Below, piece by piece: positions 19,507 to 28,938 of a stretch of DNA of 64,000 bases (position 1 is the stretch's first letter; each line of letters opens with the position of its first letter). A program made the translations under genes and the position numbers. The stretch is from Campylobacter sp. RM16189 (GTDB taxonomy: Bacteria; Campylobacterota; Campylobacteria; Campylobacterales; Campylobacteraceae), in contig NZ_LIWR01000003.1 of assembly GCF_012978815.1 (NCBI RefSeq), forward strand, positions 161,159-225,158. The letters are read 5' to 3'. The notes beneath the pieces are model-generated. The model saw only the letters and a list, made by a program, of their open reading frames with translations, did not search any database and was not told the origin of the DNA.

Positions 19507-20763
19507 ATGAAAAAAAGTAGAATTTTAATAGTAGAAGACAACAAGGCATTGGCAAAACTTATTGCAAAAAAGATGGAAGGCAACGTCGAAATGGATATAG
19601 ACGTAGCCCATAGTATGGCTGAAGCGGAAGTTTTTTTAGCTAAACCAAGCGAATATTTTATAGCCTTGCTTGATCTGAATTTGCCTGACGCTCCAAATGG
19701 AGAGATAGTAGATTATGTGATTTCAAAAGGTATTGCGGCGATAGTGCTAACAGGAAGTCTTGATCCTAAGACTAGAGAAATATTTATACATAAAGATATA
19801 GTAGATTATGTTTACAAGAGCAACATGGATGATATAAACTATATATTTCAAATGATAAATAGGCTTATTAAAAATAAGCAGTATAAGGTTATGATCATTG
19901 AAGATTCGATGCCTTTTAGAAATAATATTAAAAAAATTCTAACAAGTCTTCAGTTTCAGGTATTTACAGCCGCTCATGGCGAGGAGGCTATGAGCTATTT
20001 TGCCGATCACCCCGATATAAAGCTTGTTATAACTGATTATAGAATGCCTATTAAGGATGGCCTTGGAGTTTTAAAAGAGCTTAGAAAAGAAAACGACAAG
20101 AATAATCTTGGAATAATAGTTATTACATCTCCAAAAGAGGAGGTTAACGCCTCTATATTTCTTAAAAATGGAGCAAATGATTTTATCGCAAAGCCTTTTG
20201 AAAAAGAGGAATTTATATGCAGGATACATAATACCATAGAGGCTATAGAAAATATTAATAGAATTGCAAATTTTGCGAATCATGATTTTTTGACAGGTGT
20301 TTATAATAGAAGGTATTTTTATGCCAATATGGAGGAGTATTTAAGTAAGCATGAGGAATTCTTTGAACCTTACGCGATAGCTATGCTTGACATAGATCAT
20401 TTTAAGAGTATTAATGATACATATGGTCATGATGGTGGAGATAAAGTACTGCAATTTTTGGCAAAAAAATTAGTCGATGAGACAAAAGGAAATGATATTG
20501 TAGCTAGATTTGGAGGGGAGGAATTTTGTATAGTTCTTAAAAATATCTCCAAAGAAGAGGCTATTAAATTTTTTGTAAATTTAAGATCTAATATTGCGTC
20601 TCAATCCATAACTCTAAAAAAAGAGAGTTTTAAATTTACTGTTTCTATCGGTGTTGCATTTGGAAGAAGCGATTATTCTTTAGATGAAATTTTAGAATTT
20701 GCAGATGATGCACTATATGAAGCTAAGGAGAATGGTAGAAATAGGGTAGAGGTAGCTGGATGA
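19507..20763 (+). CDS. cbrR: Dual-receiver diguanylate cyclase response regulator (CbrR-like)
   Basis: Two receiver domains (about 1-120 and 128-250) and a GGDEF domain (about 255-418). REC1 has V-E-D near residues 8-10, with the acceptor Asp in L-L-D-L-N; REC2 has I-I-E-D, I-T-D-Y-R-M-P and a Lys in I-A-K-P-F. The active-site motif is R-F-G-G-E-E-F, so cyclic-di-GMP synthesis is expected. The inhibitory I-site reads K-G-N-D instead of RxxD, so classical product inhibition is doubtful. Architecture and position (between recN and tatD) match the C. jejuni bile-resistance regulator CbrR. It overlaps tatD by 4 bp. Confidence 0.9.
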   Translation: MKKSRILIVEDNKALAKLIAKKMEGNVEMDIDVAHSMAEAEVFLAKPSEYFIALLDLNLPDAPNGEIVDYVISKGIAAIVLTGSLDPKTREIFIHKDIVDYVYKSNMDDINYIFQMINRLIKNKQYKVMIIEDSMPFRNNIKKILTSLQFQVFTAAHGEEAMSYFADHPDIKLVITDYRMPIKDGLGVLKELRKENDKNNLGIIVITSPKEEVNASIFLKNGANDFIAKPFEKEEFICRIHNTIEAIENINRIANFANHDFLTGVYNRRYFYANMEEYLSKHEEFFEPYAIAMLDIDHFKSINDTYGHDGGDKVLQFLAKKLVDETKGNDIVARFGGEEFCIVLKNISKEEAIKFFVNLRSNIASQSITLKKESFKFTVSIGVAFGRSDYSLDEILEFADDALYEAKENGRNRVEVAG

Positions 20764-21548
20764 TAATAGATACGCATTGTCATCTTGATGATAATAGATA
20801 CGATGAAGATCTTGATATGGTTATGCAAAATGCCTATAGTGGTGGCATTGGTGGGGTTTTGATACCTGGTGCTGATATTAAAGATTTACCAAAAGCTGCT
20901 AGAATAGCCAATGCTTATAAAAATGTTTTTTTCGCAGTCGGAGTTCATCCGTATCATATAGATGATTTTGATGAGAATGAGTTGCGTAAATTTGCTAATG
21001 ATGACAAATGCATAGCTGTAGGTGAATGCGGACTTGATTATTTTAGGCTGCCAAAAGATGAGAGTGAGAAATTAGCCGAGAAAGAGTCTCAGAAGAGAGT
21101 TTTTAAGGCTCAGCTTGATTTAGCTGTAGAGCTTAATCTGCCTGTAATTTTGCATATTAGAGACTCTAATGAGGATTGTTATAATATATTAAAAGAGTAT
21201 GCAAGTAGGCTAAAAGGAGCGGTTTTGCATTGTTATAACGCATCGCCATTACTTTTAGAGCTTAGTAAATTTGGAAATTTTTATTTTGGAATCGGCGGAG
21301 TTTTAACATTTAAAAATGCTAAAAATTTAGTGGAAATTTTGCCTAAAATTCCAAGGGATAAGTTACTTATCGAAACAGATGGGCCATATCTTTCGCCTGA
21401 GCCATATAGAGGTAGGAGAAATGAGCCTTTTTATACGCAATTTGTTGCACAAAGAATGAGTGAAATTTTAGATTTAGAAAAAGAGGAGATAATTAGAATA
21501 ACCAAGCAAAATGCTAAAATGCTTTTTGGAAATTTTAATACCGAATAA
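20760..21548 (+). CDS. tatD: TatD-family metal-dependent hydrolase
   Basis: A TIM-barrel metallohydrolase with the N-terminal metal site T-H-C-H-L-D, later V-G-V-H-P-Y, V-G-E-C-G-L-D-Y, L-H-I-R-D and L-L-I-E-T-D-G-P-Y motifs. Family members act as 3'-5' DNA/RNA exonucleases or D-aminoacyl-tRNA deacylases; the exact role here is not decided by sequence. Length 262 is typical. Starts in the ATGA overlap with the upstream regulator gene. Confidence 0.9.
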   Translation: MIIDTHCHLDDNRYDEDLDMVMQNAYSGGIGGVLIPGADIKDLPKAARIANAYKNVFFAVGVHPYHIDDFDENELRKFANDDKCIAVGECGLDYFRLPKDESEKLAEKESQKRVFKAQLDLAVELNLPVILHIRDSNEDCYNILKEYASRLKGAVLHCYNASPLLLELSKFGNFYFGIGGVLTFKNAKNLVEILPKIPRDKLLIETDGPYLSPEPYRGRRNEPFYTQFVAQRMSEILDLEKEEIIRITKQNAKMLFGNFNTE

Positions 21549-21560
21549 ATAAGGAGAAAA

Positions 21561-22784
21561 ATGAGAATTTTAAAAATAGTTTTTTTGTGTATGACCTGTA
21601 CTATATTTTTATCTGCTTCGACTATGAATAAAAACGTTAAAGATGTAACCGAATTACAAAAAAAAGTATTGAAAGAATTTGACATAGACTATAAATTTCT
21701 AACCAGTCCTTACTATAAAACAGTTAAAAATAGTATCAAAGATAGTAAGAAAAAAGAATTTGCAAGGACAATAGAGAACGGATATAAGCATATTCCTGTC
21801 TTGCAAAAAATTATTAAAGATTCAGGTATCCCGGAGTCGTTTTTATATCTTGCGATGATAGAATCCGGTTTTTCCAACGAGGTTGTATCAAGAGTTAAAG
21901 CCGTAGGTATTTGGCAGTTTATGGCTCCTACGGCTAAGCTTTATGGTCTTAGAGTAGATGAGTACGCTGATGAGCGTAAAGATCCAATAGCTGCCACTAT
22001 TGCCGCTACAAAGTATCTTCAAAATTTAAAAGATGAATTTGGAAAATGGTATTTGGCTATGATGGCATATAATTGTGGAGGAACTAGGCTAAAATCTGCT
22101 ATAAAAAAGGCCGGAAGCGATGATATACACGTGCTTCTTGATAGCAAAAAAGGTTATTTGCCAAAAGAAACCAGGGCTTTCGTAACAAAAATTTTAACTG
22201 TAGCGAATATAGCTGCCGATAATAATACGCAAGATACAAATAATTCTAATCTAATAGGTGGTGATAAGGCTGTTGAACTAGCAAAGATTGATGTTCCTGG
22301 AGGAACTACCTTGATGGAGGTTGGAGACAGTATAGGAGTTAGCTTAAAAAGAATGAAAGAGTATAACTCTCATCTTAAATTCGTATATACTCCACCTACG
22401 GATAAGCAATACTATCTATACATTCCTAAAAATAAAAAAAATATGTTTAATGATAATTTTGAGGCCTCCCAAAATCGTAAATTTGAAATTTATACAATAA
22501 AAAAAGATGATACTCTCTTGGCTATTGCTCAAAAAACAGGAGTTAGTCATAAGATAATCAAAGAGTATAATAATCTAACATCCGATAAGTTAAAACCAAA
22601 TGAGAACATAGTAATCCCTACGGAGCAAAACATCAACTATCTTGCCGAATATATAGTAAAGAGCGGAGATAGCCTAAATGAAATTTCTGAGAAATTTGAT
22701 GTCGCACTTAAAGATTTAAAGGATGCAAACAGTCTAATTAGCTCAAATTCATCTATTGGAGCAAAGCTTGCTACTGCAAAATAG
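21561..22784 (+). CDS. Membrane-bound lytic transglycosylase, MltD-like, with LysM repeats
   Basis: An exported peptidoglycan lytic enzyme: signal peptide (about 1-20), SLT catalytic domain (about 70-225) with the catalytic Glu in M-I-E-S-G-F and the G-I-W-Q-F-M motif, then LysM glycan-binding repeats (clear ones at about 311-355 and 360-404). The order SLT then LysM is that of MltD. No lipobox Cys is evident, so it may be soluble or loosely attached. AAGGAG precedes the ATG. It overlaps rlpA. Confidence 0.88.
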   Translation: MRILKIVFLCMTCTIFLSASTMNKNVKDVTELQKKVLKEFDIDYKFLTSPYYKTVKNSIKDSKKKEFARTIENGYKHIPVLQKIIKDSGIPESFLYLAMIESGFSNEVVSRVKAVGIWQFMAPTAKLYGLRVDEYADERKDPIAATIAATKYLQNLKDEFGKWYLAMMAYNCGGTRLKSAIKKAGSDDIHVLLDSKKGYLPKETRAFVTKILTVANIAADNNTQDTNNSNLIGGDKAVELAKIDVPGGTTLMEVGDSIGVSLKRMKEYNSHLKFVYTPPTDKQYYLYIPKNKKNMFNDNFEASQNRKFEIYTIKKDDTLLAIAQKTGVSHKIIKEYNNLTSDKLKPNENIVIPTEQNINYLAEYIVKSGDSLNEISEKFDVALKDLKDANSLISSNSSIGAKLATAK

Positions 22785-23577
22785 TATCAAATTTGGCCTT
22801 TTGGCTATTTTTGTATCTATTTTTTTTACAGGATGCTCTTGGATAGGTATAAATTTTGGCCCTACGGGACCTACAAACGTAAAGATAAATAATTCAAAAG
22901 GTGTTCATCAAGCCACCATGCGTCCCTATACCATAAACGGAAAGACATATTATCCGACTATAGTAAGCGTGGGAGATAGGGCAAGTGGAATAGCCAGTTG
23001 GTATGGACCGAATTTTCATGGCAAAAAAACCTCAAACGGTGAAATTTATAATATGTATAATATGACTGCCGCGCATAAAACTTTGCCTATGAATACAATG
23101 GTGAGAGTTACAAATTTAAAGAACGGCAAAAATATTATAGTTAGAATTAATGATCGTGGTCCTTTTGTGGCTGGCAGGGTTATAGATCTGTCAAAAGTAG
23201 GAGCGCAAAAGATAGACATGATAGCATCTGGCACTGCACCTGTAGTGCTTGAAGTTGTCGGGTTTAATGGTAGTATAAATAGCAAAGTTGCCAATATACC
23301 AAGCTCTCAAAAGCCTAAGGTATCAAGTAGAGTTCAGCAAGATACTTTTGTTGGCGGTATATTTATGGTGCAAATTGGTGCTTTTAGAAATTTAAGTGGT
23401 GCAAATGCTTACAAAAGAACTCACTCTGCCAAGAACTACAATACTCAAATCAAAGAGTATATACTTGATGGAAGGACTATATATAGAGTATTTTTAGTAG
23501 GCTTTAGAAGCGAAAACGAGGCTAGAGACTTCATCGAAGCAGGGCATATAGAAGGCGCATTTATCGCAAGGGAGTAA
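22768..23577 (+). CDS. rlpA: RlpA-family septal lytic transglycosylase lipoprotein
   Basis: A lipoprotein with lipobox F-T-G-C, a double-psi beta-barrel catalytic domain ([11 protein letters not shown], later R-I-N-D-R-G-P-F and R-V-I-D-L-S) and a C-terminal SPOR domain ([10 protein letters not shown]) that binds denuded septal glycan. I place the start at TTG 22768: TTGGAG ends six bases upstream, while the other in-frame TTG at 22756 has no ribosome-binding site. It overlaps the MltD-like gene by 17 bp, and hisB follows after two bases. Confidence 0.88.
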   Translation: MLLQNSIKFGLLAIFVSIFFTGCSWIGINFGPTGPTNVKINNSKGVHQATMRPYTINGKTYYPTIVSVGDRASGIASWYGPNFHGKKTSNGEIYNMYNMTAAHKTLPMNTMVRVTNLKNGKNIIVRINDRGPFVAGRVIDLSKVGAQKIDMIASGTAPVVLEVVGFNGSINSKVANIPSSQKPKVSSRVQQDTFVGGIFMVQIGAFRNLSGANAYKRTHSAKNYNTQIKEYILDGRTIYRVFLVGFRSENEARDFIEAGHIEGAFIARE

Positions 23578-23579
23578 GC

Positions 23580-24149
23580 GTGCAAAAGATAAGAAAGACC
23601 AAAGAGACTGATATAAGTTTAGATTTAGAAATTTATGGAAGTGGAAAGTGTGATATAAGCACGGGCATAGGATTTTTTGATCATATGCTTGAAGCCTTTG
23701 GCAAGCACGCTTTGTTTGATATGAAGCTTGTTGCAAAGGGCGATTTGCATATAGATTTTCACCATACGGTTGAAGATACAGGCATCGTCATAGGCTCGCT
23801 TTTAAAAGAGATGATATATCCTGTAAACGGAATTGAGAGATTTGGCGAGGCGACGGTTGTCATGGATGAAGCAGCTGTAAACTGTGCTCTTGATCTATCA
23901 AACCGACCGTTTTTAGTTTATGAAAGTATTAGCGATGGTAAAGTAGGTGATTTTGATATCGAGCTTGTTAATGAATTTTTCCAAGCTCTTGCATTTAACG
24001 CAAATATCACGCTTCATATAACTAAAATTCGTGGCAAAAACTCTCACCATATAATCGAAGCAAGCTTTAAGGCCCTAGCTGTCGCACTTAGAAGAGCTCT
24101 TGCTAAAAACGAGCGAATCGGAGTTCCAAGTACGAAAGGCGTGTTGTGA
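23580..24149 (+). CDS. hisB: Imidazoleglycerol-phosphate dehydratase (monofunctional HisB)
   Basis: Sixth step of histidine biosynthesis. The metal-binding histidine clusters are visible: F-F-D-H-M-L, D-F-H-H-T-V-E-D and K-N-S-H-H-I-I-E-A. At 189 residues it is the dehydratase alone, with no fused histidinol-phosphatase. The start is GTG right after rlpA, and the end overlaps kdsC by 4 bp. No other his gene is in the window, so it is embedded in an envelope operon. Confidence 0.93.
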   Translation: MQKIRKTKETDISLDLEIYGSGKCDISTGIGFFDHMLEAFGKHALFDMKLVAKGDLHIDFHHTVEDTGIVIGSLLKEMIYPVNGIERFGEATVVMDEAAVNCALDLSNRPFLVYESISDGKVGDFDIELVNEFFQALAFNANITLHITKIRGKNSHHIIEASFKALAVALRRALAKNERIGVPSTKGVL

Positions 24150-24634
24150 TAGAGATAATTTTTTTAGATGTTGACGGTTGTATGACTGACGGCAAGATAG
24201 TCTATGGCGCAAATGGAGAAGAGGTTAAATTTTTTGACGTTAAAGATGGATATGCTATAGAGAGCTGGTTAAAGCTTGGTAAAAAAGTCGCAATCATAAC
24301 TGGTAGAAAGTCAGCAATTGTAGAAAAAAGAGCCGAAAATTTAAAGATAGACCATGTATATCAGGGAGTAAGTGATAAATTTGCCGTTGCTGAGGAAATT
24401 TTAAAGTTTGAAGGACTTAAGTTTGAAAATGCGGCCGCAATAGGTGATGACTATAATGATTATAAGCTACTTAAGGCTGTTGGTTGGAGCTTTAAACCAA
24501 AGGATGCAATTAAAGAGCTTGAAGTAAAGACAAAGCTGAAATACAAAGGCGGACACGGAGCTATTAGGCAGATGATAGAAATTTTAATAGATCATGAAAA
24601 TTTAAAAGAAGAGTGGTCTAAGCGTTGGTTATAA
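24146..24634 (+). CDS. kdsC: 3-deoxy-D-manno-octulosonate-8-phosphate phosphatase KdsC
   Basis: A HAD-superfamily C0-type phosphatase that yields free KDO for lipid A cores. L-D-V-D-G-C-M-T-D-G (7-16) is the nucleophile motif; I-I-T-G-R-K-S and Y-Q-G-V-S-D-K and G-D-D-Y-N-D complete the catalytic set. No cap domain, 162 residues, as in tetrameric KdsC. The start is GTG, overlapping hisB. The kdsC-lptC-lptA order is the same as in E. coli and confirms the call over histidinol-phosphatase. Confidence 0.92.
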   Translation: MIEIIFLDVDGCMTDGKIVYGANGEEVKFFDVKDGYAIESWLKLGKKVAIITGRKSAIVEKRAENLKIDHVYQGVSDKFAVAEEILKFEGLKFENAAAIGDDYNDYKLLKAVGWSFKPKDAIKELEVKTKLKYKGGHGAIRQMIEILIDHENLKEEWSKRWL

Positions 24635-25146
24635 AAGTTTTTTATTTTGTCATAGCTATCTTTAGTGTGGCTATGGTATATATGACACTTCAGGATCCTT
24701 ACTATAGTGAAATTCTAAAACCAGATAATAGCATTGCCACTATCGGGATGAATGATGTTGTGGATTACGAAATCAATGCCACTATTGTAAGTGCTAAATA
24801 TGAGGCTGACGAGTGGAATAGATATAAAAATATGGATGAATTTTTAAATTTTAAGGCTGATGTTTTAAGAGATGATACTCATCATAGTATTATTTCTGAT
24901 AAAGCTTTTTATCAAGACGATACTATTAAGCTTAAAGGAAATGTTAGATATTTAAATAGTGAAAATTTGAAATTTGTTTCAGAAGAAGCAGATTATAATA
25001 CTAAAACAAAAATTGCCAGTTCGAGCATGCCTTTTACTATGACTAAAAATGAGGATAAGATAGTTGGCGATAGTATTATTTATGATGCAAATTTAAAAAG
25101 AACTTACGCAAAGGGAATTCAAGCATGGGTGCAGGAAAAAAGATAA
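24625..25146 (+). CDS. lptC: LptC-family lipopolysaccharide transport protein
   Basis: A bitopic inner-membrane protein: one N-terminal helix (about 2-21), then a periplasmic beta-jellyroll (about 45-173) with the LptC pattern of alternating strands. It bridges LptBFG and LptA. The start is TTG 24625, overlapping kdsC by 10 bp; later ATG codons would cut into the membrane helix. It overlaps lptA by 22 bp. The call depends partly on position, since LptC sequences diverge strongly. Confidence 0.8.
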   Translation: MVIKVFYFVIAIFSVAMVYMTLQDPYYSEILKPDNSIATIGMNDVVDYEINATIVSAKYEADEWNRYKNMDEFLNFKADVLRDDTHHSIISDKAFYQDDTIKLKGNVRYLNSENLKFVSEEADYNTKTKIASSSMPFTMTKNEDKIVGDSIIYDANLKRTYAKGIQAWVQEKR

Positions 25147-25598
25147 TTTTGGCCTTTATTTTTAGTATTTTACCTTTGGTCGCTCAAAATGTGGAAGTAA
25201 CCGCGGATGATTTTTTTGCAGATGAGAACAAATTTATAAGTGAATTGAGTGGTAATGTTAGTGTCAAAAAAGGTAAAGATATATTAAGTGCCGATAAAGT
25301 TGTGATACATTTTGATAAAAATCGTAATCCTATCAAATATGTTGCCACAGGAAATGCTAAATTTAAGGTTTTTATTAAAGACAAAAATTACAACGGAAGC
25401 GGACATGAGCTTATATACGAACCAAAATCAAATTTATATACTATAAACGGAAGTGGATTTTTGCATGAAGTTGATAGCGATAAGAGAATTTATGGTGAAA
25501 AGATAAGTGTAAATCAAAATAGTGGCACATATAGTGTAAATAGTGGCAATAAAAAGCCTGTAAAATTTGTATTTCAAGTGGAGGATAAGAAAAAGTGA
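25125..25598 (+). CDS. lptA: LptA-family periplasmic lipopolysaccharide-bridge protein
   Basis: A 157-residue exported protein: signal peptide (about 1-20), then an OstA/LptA domain with the typical opening V-T-A-D-D-F-F-A-D-E, repeated strands such as L-S-G-N-V-S-V-K-K-G and Y-V-A-T-G-N-A-K-F. It forms the periplasmic bridge carrying LPS to the outer membrane. Very lysine-rich. It overlaps lptC and, by 4 bp, engB. Confidence 0.87.
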   Translation: MGAGKKIILAFIFSILPLVAQNVEVTADDFFADENKFISELSGNVSVKKGKDILSADKVVIHFDKNRNPIKYVATGNAKFKVFIKDKNYNGSGHELIYEPKSNLYTINGSGFLHEVDSDKRIYGEKISVNQNSGTYSVNSGNKKPVKFVFQVEDKKK

Positions 25599-26197
25599 TC
25601 AGGCCGATAAATGCCAGATTTCTCTTATCTGCTCCAAGTATCTCTCTAGCTCCACCAATTAGTGGTAGCGAGGTCGCGTTTTTGGGACGTTCAAATGTGG
25701 GCAAAAGTAGCCTTATAAATGCTCTTGTAAATCAAAACAATCTGGCTAAAAGCTCCTCAACTCCGGGCAAAACAAGGCTTATCAATTTTTTTGAAGTTGA
25801 ATATATAAATGATGAGGATAGAGTAAATTTAATATTTGTGGATCTGCCGGGTTTTGGATATGCAAAGGTATCAAAAACTATGCATGATGATTGGAAACGA
25901 AATTTAGATGAGTATTTGAAACAAAGATCAAATATAAGACTTTTTGTCCATCTTATAGATAGCAGACAACATGATATGCTCATAGATAGAGAGGTGGGTG
26001 ATTATCTGCAAAGTTTTTTGAGAGCCGATCAGAAAATTTTAAATATCCTAACAAAGGCTGATAAGCTAAATCAAAGTGAGAAAAGCGCAGCTTTAAAAGC
26101 ATATCCTAACGCACATCTAGTATCGACTCTAAAAAAAATAGGAATTGATAAAGCAAATGAGCTTATAGTAAAAAACGCATTAGGTATAAATCAGTAG
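25595..26197 (+). CDS. engB: Ribosome-biogenesis GTPase EngB (YihA/YsxC)
   Basis: A small GTPase for large-subunit assembly. G1 GRSNVGKSS, switch S-S-T-P-G-K-T, G3 D-L-P-G-F-G-Y-A and G4 T-K-A-D-K are intact; length 200. The start is GTG in an overlap with lptA. Its stop shares one base with the next gene's GTG. Confidence 0.95.
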   Translation: MIRPINARFLLSAPSISLAPPISGSEVAFLGRSNVGKSSLINALVNQNNLAKSSSTPGKTRLINFFEVEYINDEDRVNLIFVDLPGFGYAKVSKTMHDDWKRNLDEYLKQRSNIRLFVHLIDSRQHDMLIDREVGDYLQSFLRADQKILNILTKADKLNQSEKSAALKAYPNAHLVSTLKKIGIDKANELIVKNALGINQ

Positions 26198-26661
26198 TGA
26201 AAAATTTAGATTTTAGAAAGCCCAAGCCAAAAGATATAAAAGCTATGCAAGATCTTGTTAAAGATGAGGTTGCAAGCGGAGTTATACTGCCAAGAAGCGA
26301 TGATGAGATCGCTATGAATATTCGCTCATATATCGTGGTTTGCGACAAAAATGAGATAGTGGGCTTTTGCGCTTTACATATACACACTGCAAATTTGGCC
26401 GAAGTAAGAAGTCTTGTAATATCTAAAAATTTAAGAGGTAGCGGAATAGGAAGCGAGCTAGTAAGAAAAATACTTGATGAGGCTAAATTTTATGATATTG
26501 AAAAGGTTTTTACGCTTACTTATAGAAAGAGTTTTTTTGAAAAATTGGGCTTTGTAGAGATTCCTAAATCAGAACTTCCTGCACAAAAAATTTGGGCTGA
26601 TTGTATTAAATGCAAGCACTTTCCGGTATGCGACGAAATAGCACTGATATACAGCTTTTAA
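26197..26661 (+). CDS. GNAT N-acetyltransferase, probably short-form N-acetylglutamate synthase
   Basis: A 154-residue GNAT protein with acetyl-CoA loop R-G-S-G-I-G-S-E-L (about 87-95), preceded by the V-R-S-L-V-I strand. The C-terminal K-I-W-A-D-C-I-K-C-K-H-F-P-V-C-D-E segment is a hallmark I associate with short ArgA-type N-acetylglutamate synthases, which lack the kinase-like domain of E. coli ArgA. It would start arginine synthesis. The start is GTG, sharing a base with the engB stop. Other GNAT substrates are possible. Confidence 0.7.
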   Translation: MKNLDFRKPKPKDIKAMQDLVKDEVASGVILPRSDDEIAMNIRSYIVVCDKNEIVGFCALHIHTANLAEVRSLVISKNLRGSGIGSELVRKILDEAKFYDIEKVFTLTYRKSFFEKLGFVEIPKSELPAQKIWADCIKCKHFPVCDEIALIYSF

Positions 26662-27116
26662 AATCCTTTTTTTGGATTGTTTTTTTATTTTTATACCAAG
26701 CTTCTACTACGGTATTTGTATGGGTTCCTCCCCTGATGGGGCTATTTTTCGCATATATGATTATTCTTACTATAGAAAAGCAAAAGAAACTTTTAAAATA
26801 TGATATAAGGTGGTATTTTTCTATAGCCTATATTATTTTTGTTGAGCAGATTCACGGATTTGCCCTATTTTCGGTGATTTTAGCCTTTATAATTTTTTAT
26901 TACTTTGTTTGCGATTGGCTTGTAGTAACTTTCAAATCAAGAGCTATTTTACTGATATTTTTTGTACTGAACGGGTATTTAGGAACATATCTGATAAGCT
27001 CTTTACTTTTGTATATCAAAAATTTACCTATTTTAAATTTTGGATATGAATACTTTGTCTATACTGCCTTAGAGTCGGCTTTGGCTATTGTTTTATTTAA
27101 AGAGCGCGTCAAATGA
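26610..27116 (+). CDS. MreD-like integral membrane protein
   Basis: About 168 residues with five or six hydrophobic helices, rich in Phe, Tyr, Leu and Ile, and little sequence signature. Its position, overlapping mrdA (PBP2) by 4 bp, is the classical mreD location; MreD belongs to the elongation complex with MreC, RodA and PBP2. The start is uncertain: ATG 26610 lies 52 bp inside the preceding gene, while ATG 26628 would drop six residues; neither has a clear ribosome-binding site. Confidence 0.6.
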   Translation: MQALSGMRRNSTDIQLLKSFFWIVFLFLYQASTTVFVWVPPLMGLFFAYMIILTIEKQKKLLKYDIRWYFSIAYIIFVEQIHGFALFSVILAFIIFYYFVCDWLVVTFKSRAILLIFFVLNGYLGTYLISSLLLYIKNLPILNFGYEYFVYTALESALAIVLFKERVK

Positions 27117-28936
27117 GAATGCGCATAGTTTTTGCCATAATATTTAGTGTCTGGGTGCTTTTGCTGGTTAGAATCTATTATCTAAGCATCAAGTCTAATG
27201 AATTTTACGAGGAAATTGCAGAACAAAATATAGTAAAAAAGCAGTTTATGCCACCTGCAAGAGGACTCATACTTGATATTAAAGGGCGTCCTTTGGCAGT
27301 TAATAGGCTTGGCTTCTCAGTATCTGTTAAGCCTCATCTTGGTAAAAAAGATGTTTTGGATCAAGAACTTGAAAATTTGCAAAATATGTTTCAAGATCTA
27401 AACGTTACAAAATTAAAAAAAGATTATATTAAAGCCGATTCGCCTTATAATCAAGATTTTATAGAAATTATTGACTTTATAGATTACGACAGGATGATTC
27501 CTAAGATAGCTGCGCTTTCCTTGCGTGAAAATTTAGAGGTTAAACCGGCTTCCAAGCGTCACTATCCATATTCCAACCTTGCTTCTCATATCATAGGCTA
27601 TGTCGGCAGAGCTAATCAGCAAGATTATATCAATGATCCTGTGACCAAGATTACAAACTATACGGGAAGAAGCGGAATAGAACGCTATTACAACTCTATT
27701 TTGCAAGGACAAGAAGGTGTTAGAAAAATAAAGGTAAATGCTCTTAATGAGGAGATAGAAGAGATTTTTAAAGAAGAGCCCAAGAGTAGCGATATAAGGC
27801 TAAGCATAGATCTGGAATTTCAAAAATATATAGAAGAAATTTTTGGAGAAAATGCAGGTGCTATTATTGTAATGGATGTCACCGACGGCTCTATTATAGC
27901 TGCCGGGAGTTTTCCCGAGTATGATTTAAATCCATTTGTAACAGGAATTTCACAGGCTAGATGGAACGAGCTTATAAACAGCATAGATCATCCTTTTACT
28001 AATAAGCTTGTAAACGGGCTATATCCTCCGGGATCAGTTATAAAGATGGGCGTGGCTTTGGCGTTTTTAGATTCTGGCAAGATAGATAGAGGGACTGATT
28101 ATTTTTGTAGCGGTTCCTTTGAGCTTGGAGGGCGAAATTTTAGGTGCTGGAACATATACGGACACGGTAAAATGGATATGAATTCCGCAATTAGGGAGAG
28201 CTGTGATGATTATTTTTACAAGGGAAGTTTAAAAATAGGCATAGATGCTATAGCTCCGGTGCTTGAACGCTTTGGTATGGGTCAAAAGACAGGCGTGGAT
28301 CTGCCTAATGAATTTGTAGGTATTGTTCCGAGTCGCGAATGGAAGATGCATAAATACTCCCAACCTTGGTATCAGGGAGAGACCCTAAATACCTCAATAG
28401 GACAGGGCAATTTCCTAGTAACCCCTATGCAGATTGCAAGACATACTGCTATGCTTGCGACAGGTAAAAATGTAATACCTCATTTTTTGCACAGTATAGG
28501 TGAAGAGGAGGCTAAATTTGAGACTAATGATATATTCACTCCTTTTGAAAAAAAGCAACTTCCACATATTAGAAAGGCTATGTATGAAGTTGCAAATCAT
28601 CAAAAGGGAACAGCATTTAAATATTTTACAGATGCGAATCTCACAATAGCTGCAAAGACCGGAACAGCCCAAGTAGTTGGTATTTCTCAGGCTGAGAAAA
28701 AGCGTATAAAAGAGGAGGATATGAAGTATCTTCAACGCTCTCACGCATGGATTACAACTTATGCTCCATATGAAAAACCAAAATATGTAGTTACTATAAT
28801 AATAGAGCATGGAGGTCACGGTGGGCTTACTGCGGGTCCTATGGCGGTAAGAGTCTACAATAAGCTTATAGAGCTAGGATATATCGATAAAAAATATGCC
28901 AAGAGTGAGCAAGCTATTAAAAAAGTCAAAAAATAG
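27113..28936 (+). CDS. mrdA: Penicillin-binding protein 2 (elongation transpeptidase)
   Basis: A class B penicillin-binding protein of 607 residues: N-terminal membrane anchor (about 4-24), pedestal domain, and a transpeptidase domain. Active-site motifs are S308-V-I-K311 (SxxK), S363-C-D365 (SxN-type, with Asp) and K515-T-G-T. N-T-S-I-G-Q-G lies ahead of the KTG box. It crosslinks peptidoglycan in lateral growth with RodA. It ends 2 bases before the convergent ybeY stop. Confidence 0.94.
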   Translation: MRMRIVFAIIFSVWVLLLVRIYYLSIKSNEFYEEIAEQNIVKKQFMPPARGLILDIKGRPLAVNRLGFSVSVKPHLGKKDVLDQELENLQNMFQDLNVTKLKKDYIKADSPYNQDFIEIIDFIDYDRMIPKIAALSLRENLEVKPASKRHYPYSNLASHIIGYVGRANQQDYINDPVTKITNYTGRSGIERYYNSILQGQEGVRKIKVNALNEEIEEIFKEEPKSSDIRLSIDLEFQKYIEEIFGENAGAIIVMDVTDGSIIAAGSFPEYDLNPFVTGISQARWNELINSIDHPFTNKLVNGLYPPGSVIKMGVALAFLDSGKIDRGTDYFCSGSFELGGRNFRCWNIYGHGKMDMNSAIRESCDDYFYKGSLKIGIDAIAPVLERFGMGQKTGVDLPNEFVGIVPSREWKMHKYSQPWYQGETLNTSIGQGNFLVTPMQIARHTAMLATGKNVIPHFLHSIGEEEAKFETNDIFTPFEKKQLPHIRKAMYEVANHQKGTAFKYFTDANLTIAAKTGTAQVVGISQAEKKRIKEEDMKYLQRSHAWITTYAPYEKPKYVVTIIIEHGGHGGLTAGPMAVRVYNKLIELGYIDKKYAKSEQAIKKVKK

Positions 28937-28938
28937 GC

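Noticed and set aside
23580..24149. hisB as the bifunctional enzyme with fused phosphatase
   Set aside because: The protein is 189 residues and contains only the dehydratase histidine clusters.
28415..28819. A 134-codon minus-strand open frame opposite mrdA
   Set aside because: It lies wholly inside the conserved transpeptidase coding region, is unusually rich in Cys, Tyr and Ile as antisense frames are, and has no start signal.
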